64,000 nt of DNA from contig JAILHF010000041.1 of assembly GCA_024696005.1 (NCBI GenBank), forward strand, positions 1-64,000, given 5' to 3'. The notes under the pieces were generated by a model, which had not been told where the DNA came from, did no database searches, and saw only the letters and a program-made list of their open reading frames with translations. The translations under genes were made by a program, and so were the position numbers. Below are positions 62,930-64,000 of this stretch, in pieces. The first letter of the stretch is position 1. Every line of letters starts with the position of its first letter. Source of the stretch: Lachnospiraceae bacterium. GTDB lineage: Bacteria > Bacillota > Clostridia > Lachnospirales > Lachnospiraceae.

Positions 62930-63586
62930 ATGAGTGCAAAAGCGGATGCGGTATTCGCGAGATTTGAGGAAGTGGGGATCATCCCCGTTGTCGTCCTGGA
63001 GGATGCGAAGGACGCAAAGGAATTGGGCAAGGCCCTGATGGAAGGCGGGCTTCCCGCGGCGGAGGTGACCTTCCGCACGGAGGCGGCGGAGGAATCGATC
63101 CGCATCCTTGCCGAAGAATATCCGGACATGCTCGTCGGTGCCGGAACGGTGCTCACGACGCAGCAGGCGGACCGCGCTGTGGCAGCAGGGGCGAAGTTTG
63201 TCGTAGCGCCCGGGCTGGACAAGGAAGTGGTCAGGCACTGCCTGAAAAAAGACATCCCCGTATGCCCGGGAACGCAGACGGCCACGGAGATGATGCGGGC
63301 GATGAAGCTGGGACTGACCCACGTGAAGTTTTTCCCGGCCGAGAACGCGGGCGGCCTGAAGATGATCAAGGCCATCGGTTCGGCACTGACCTCCCTGCGT
63401 TTTATGCCCACGGGCGGGATCAGCGCGGACAACGTTTCGGATTACCTGAAGAACGAAAAGATCTTCTGCTGCGGAGGCTCCTGGATGGTGAAGGCGGACA
63501 TGATCCGCGCCGGTGAGTTTGACAAGATCCGCGAGAAGGTGGCGGAAGCCGCGGAGATCGTAAAGAAGCTCCGGGCAGATGCCTGA
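62930..63586 (+). CDS. eda: KDPG/KHG aldolase family protein
   Basis: 'EVTFRTEAAEESIRILAEEYPDMLVGAGTVLT', 'FVVAPGLD', 'HVKFFPAENAGG', 'FMPTGGIS'. Confidence 0.93.
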   Translation: MSAKADAVFARFEEVGIIPVVVLEDAKDAKELGKALMEGGLPAAEVTFRTEAAEESIRILAEEYPDMLVGAGTVLTTQQADRAVAAGAKFVVAPGLDKEVVRHCLKKDIPVCPGTQTATEMMRAMKLGLTHVKFFPAENAGGLKMIKAIGSALTSLRFMPTGGISADNVSDYLKNEKIFCCGGSWMVKADMIRAGEFDKIREKVAEAAEIVKKLRADA

Positions 63587-63603
63587 AAGGAGAGAAGGGA
63601 AAA

Positions 63604-64000
63604 TGGCGAAAAAGATCTACACCTCCCGCTTTGAGATCCCCGGAAAGGTATGCATCGTTACCGGGGGCGGGGGACTGATCGGGATGAAGCACACCGAAGC
63701 GATCGTGGAGGGCGGCGGCGTGGCCGTTCTTCTGGACATCGTTCCGGAGGGCATGGAGCGCGTGAAGGCCGGCGTCAAAGAGGAATACGGCGAGGATGCG
63801 CAGGTCGAATGCTTTGTCACGGACATTACCAGCCGCGAAGCGCTCGAGAAGGTAAGGGATGCCCTGCTGGAGAAATACGGGCACATCGATGTGCTGATCA
63901 ACAATGCGGCGAACAACCCGAAGGTAGAGGGCGGCTCCAAAAACCTGGGAGCCATCCGTTTCCATAATTTCCCGCTGGATATCTGGAACCAGGATCTGGC
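63604..64000 (+). CDS. SDR-family oxidoreductase, 3'-truncated by the window edge
   Basis: 'GKVCIVTGGGGLIGMKHTEAIVEGGGVAVLLDI', 'HIDVLINNAANNP'; open to the window end. Confidence 0.9.

Noticed and set aside
1-64000. tRNA, rRNA or insertion sequences
   Set aside because: None seen on scanning intergenic gaps on both strands; a tRNAscan-SE/Infernal run would be needed to exclude small RNAs fully.

Overview
This is a 64-kb chromosomal window with dense coding and short intergenic gaps. Gene content (AddAB, GatCAB, PPi-dependent PFK, ThiT, LytTR/DUF3021) suggests a Lachnospiraceae-type gut Firmicute; that taxonomic call is inference. I see no rRNA, tRNA, CRISPR array, transposase or prophage. 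Main content: three consecutive very large secreted repeat proteins (1-12441); a TSCPD protein and PPi-PFK; several c-di-GMP/two-component proteins (two GGDEF, one HD-GYP, one large hybrid histidine kinase); a three-gene overlapping operon encoding a K+ channel with an apparent C-terminal RyR domain, a filter-less RyR-domain relative and a rhomboid protease (17597-21611); an OFA-type MFS transporter; a LytTR/DUF3021/ABC-2 module; a metal-efflux operon with a clear ArsR-type operator; HflK/HflC; a PurF-like protein without the N-terminal catalytic Cys; gatC and gatAB split by a nucleoside-hydrolase-like surface protein; addBA; a TPP riboswitch-thiT unit; a HAD-CPBP fusion; hisC; a cytoplasmic ParB-like/BMP fusion; a NeuA-like cytidylyltransferase; and a sugar-metabolism gene set running off the right edge. 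The best candidate for an undescribed system is the RyR-channel/RyR-relative/rhomboid operon. Next are the 21-bp-period putative LytTR operator, the mutually exclusive hairpins downstream of the TPP riboswitch, and the ~75-bp palindrome array at 14741-14930. All family calls come from reading motifs by eye; no database search was run.
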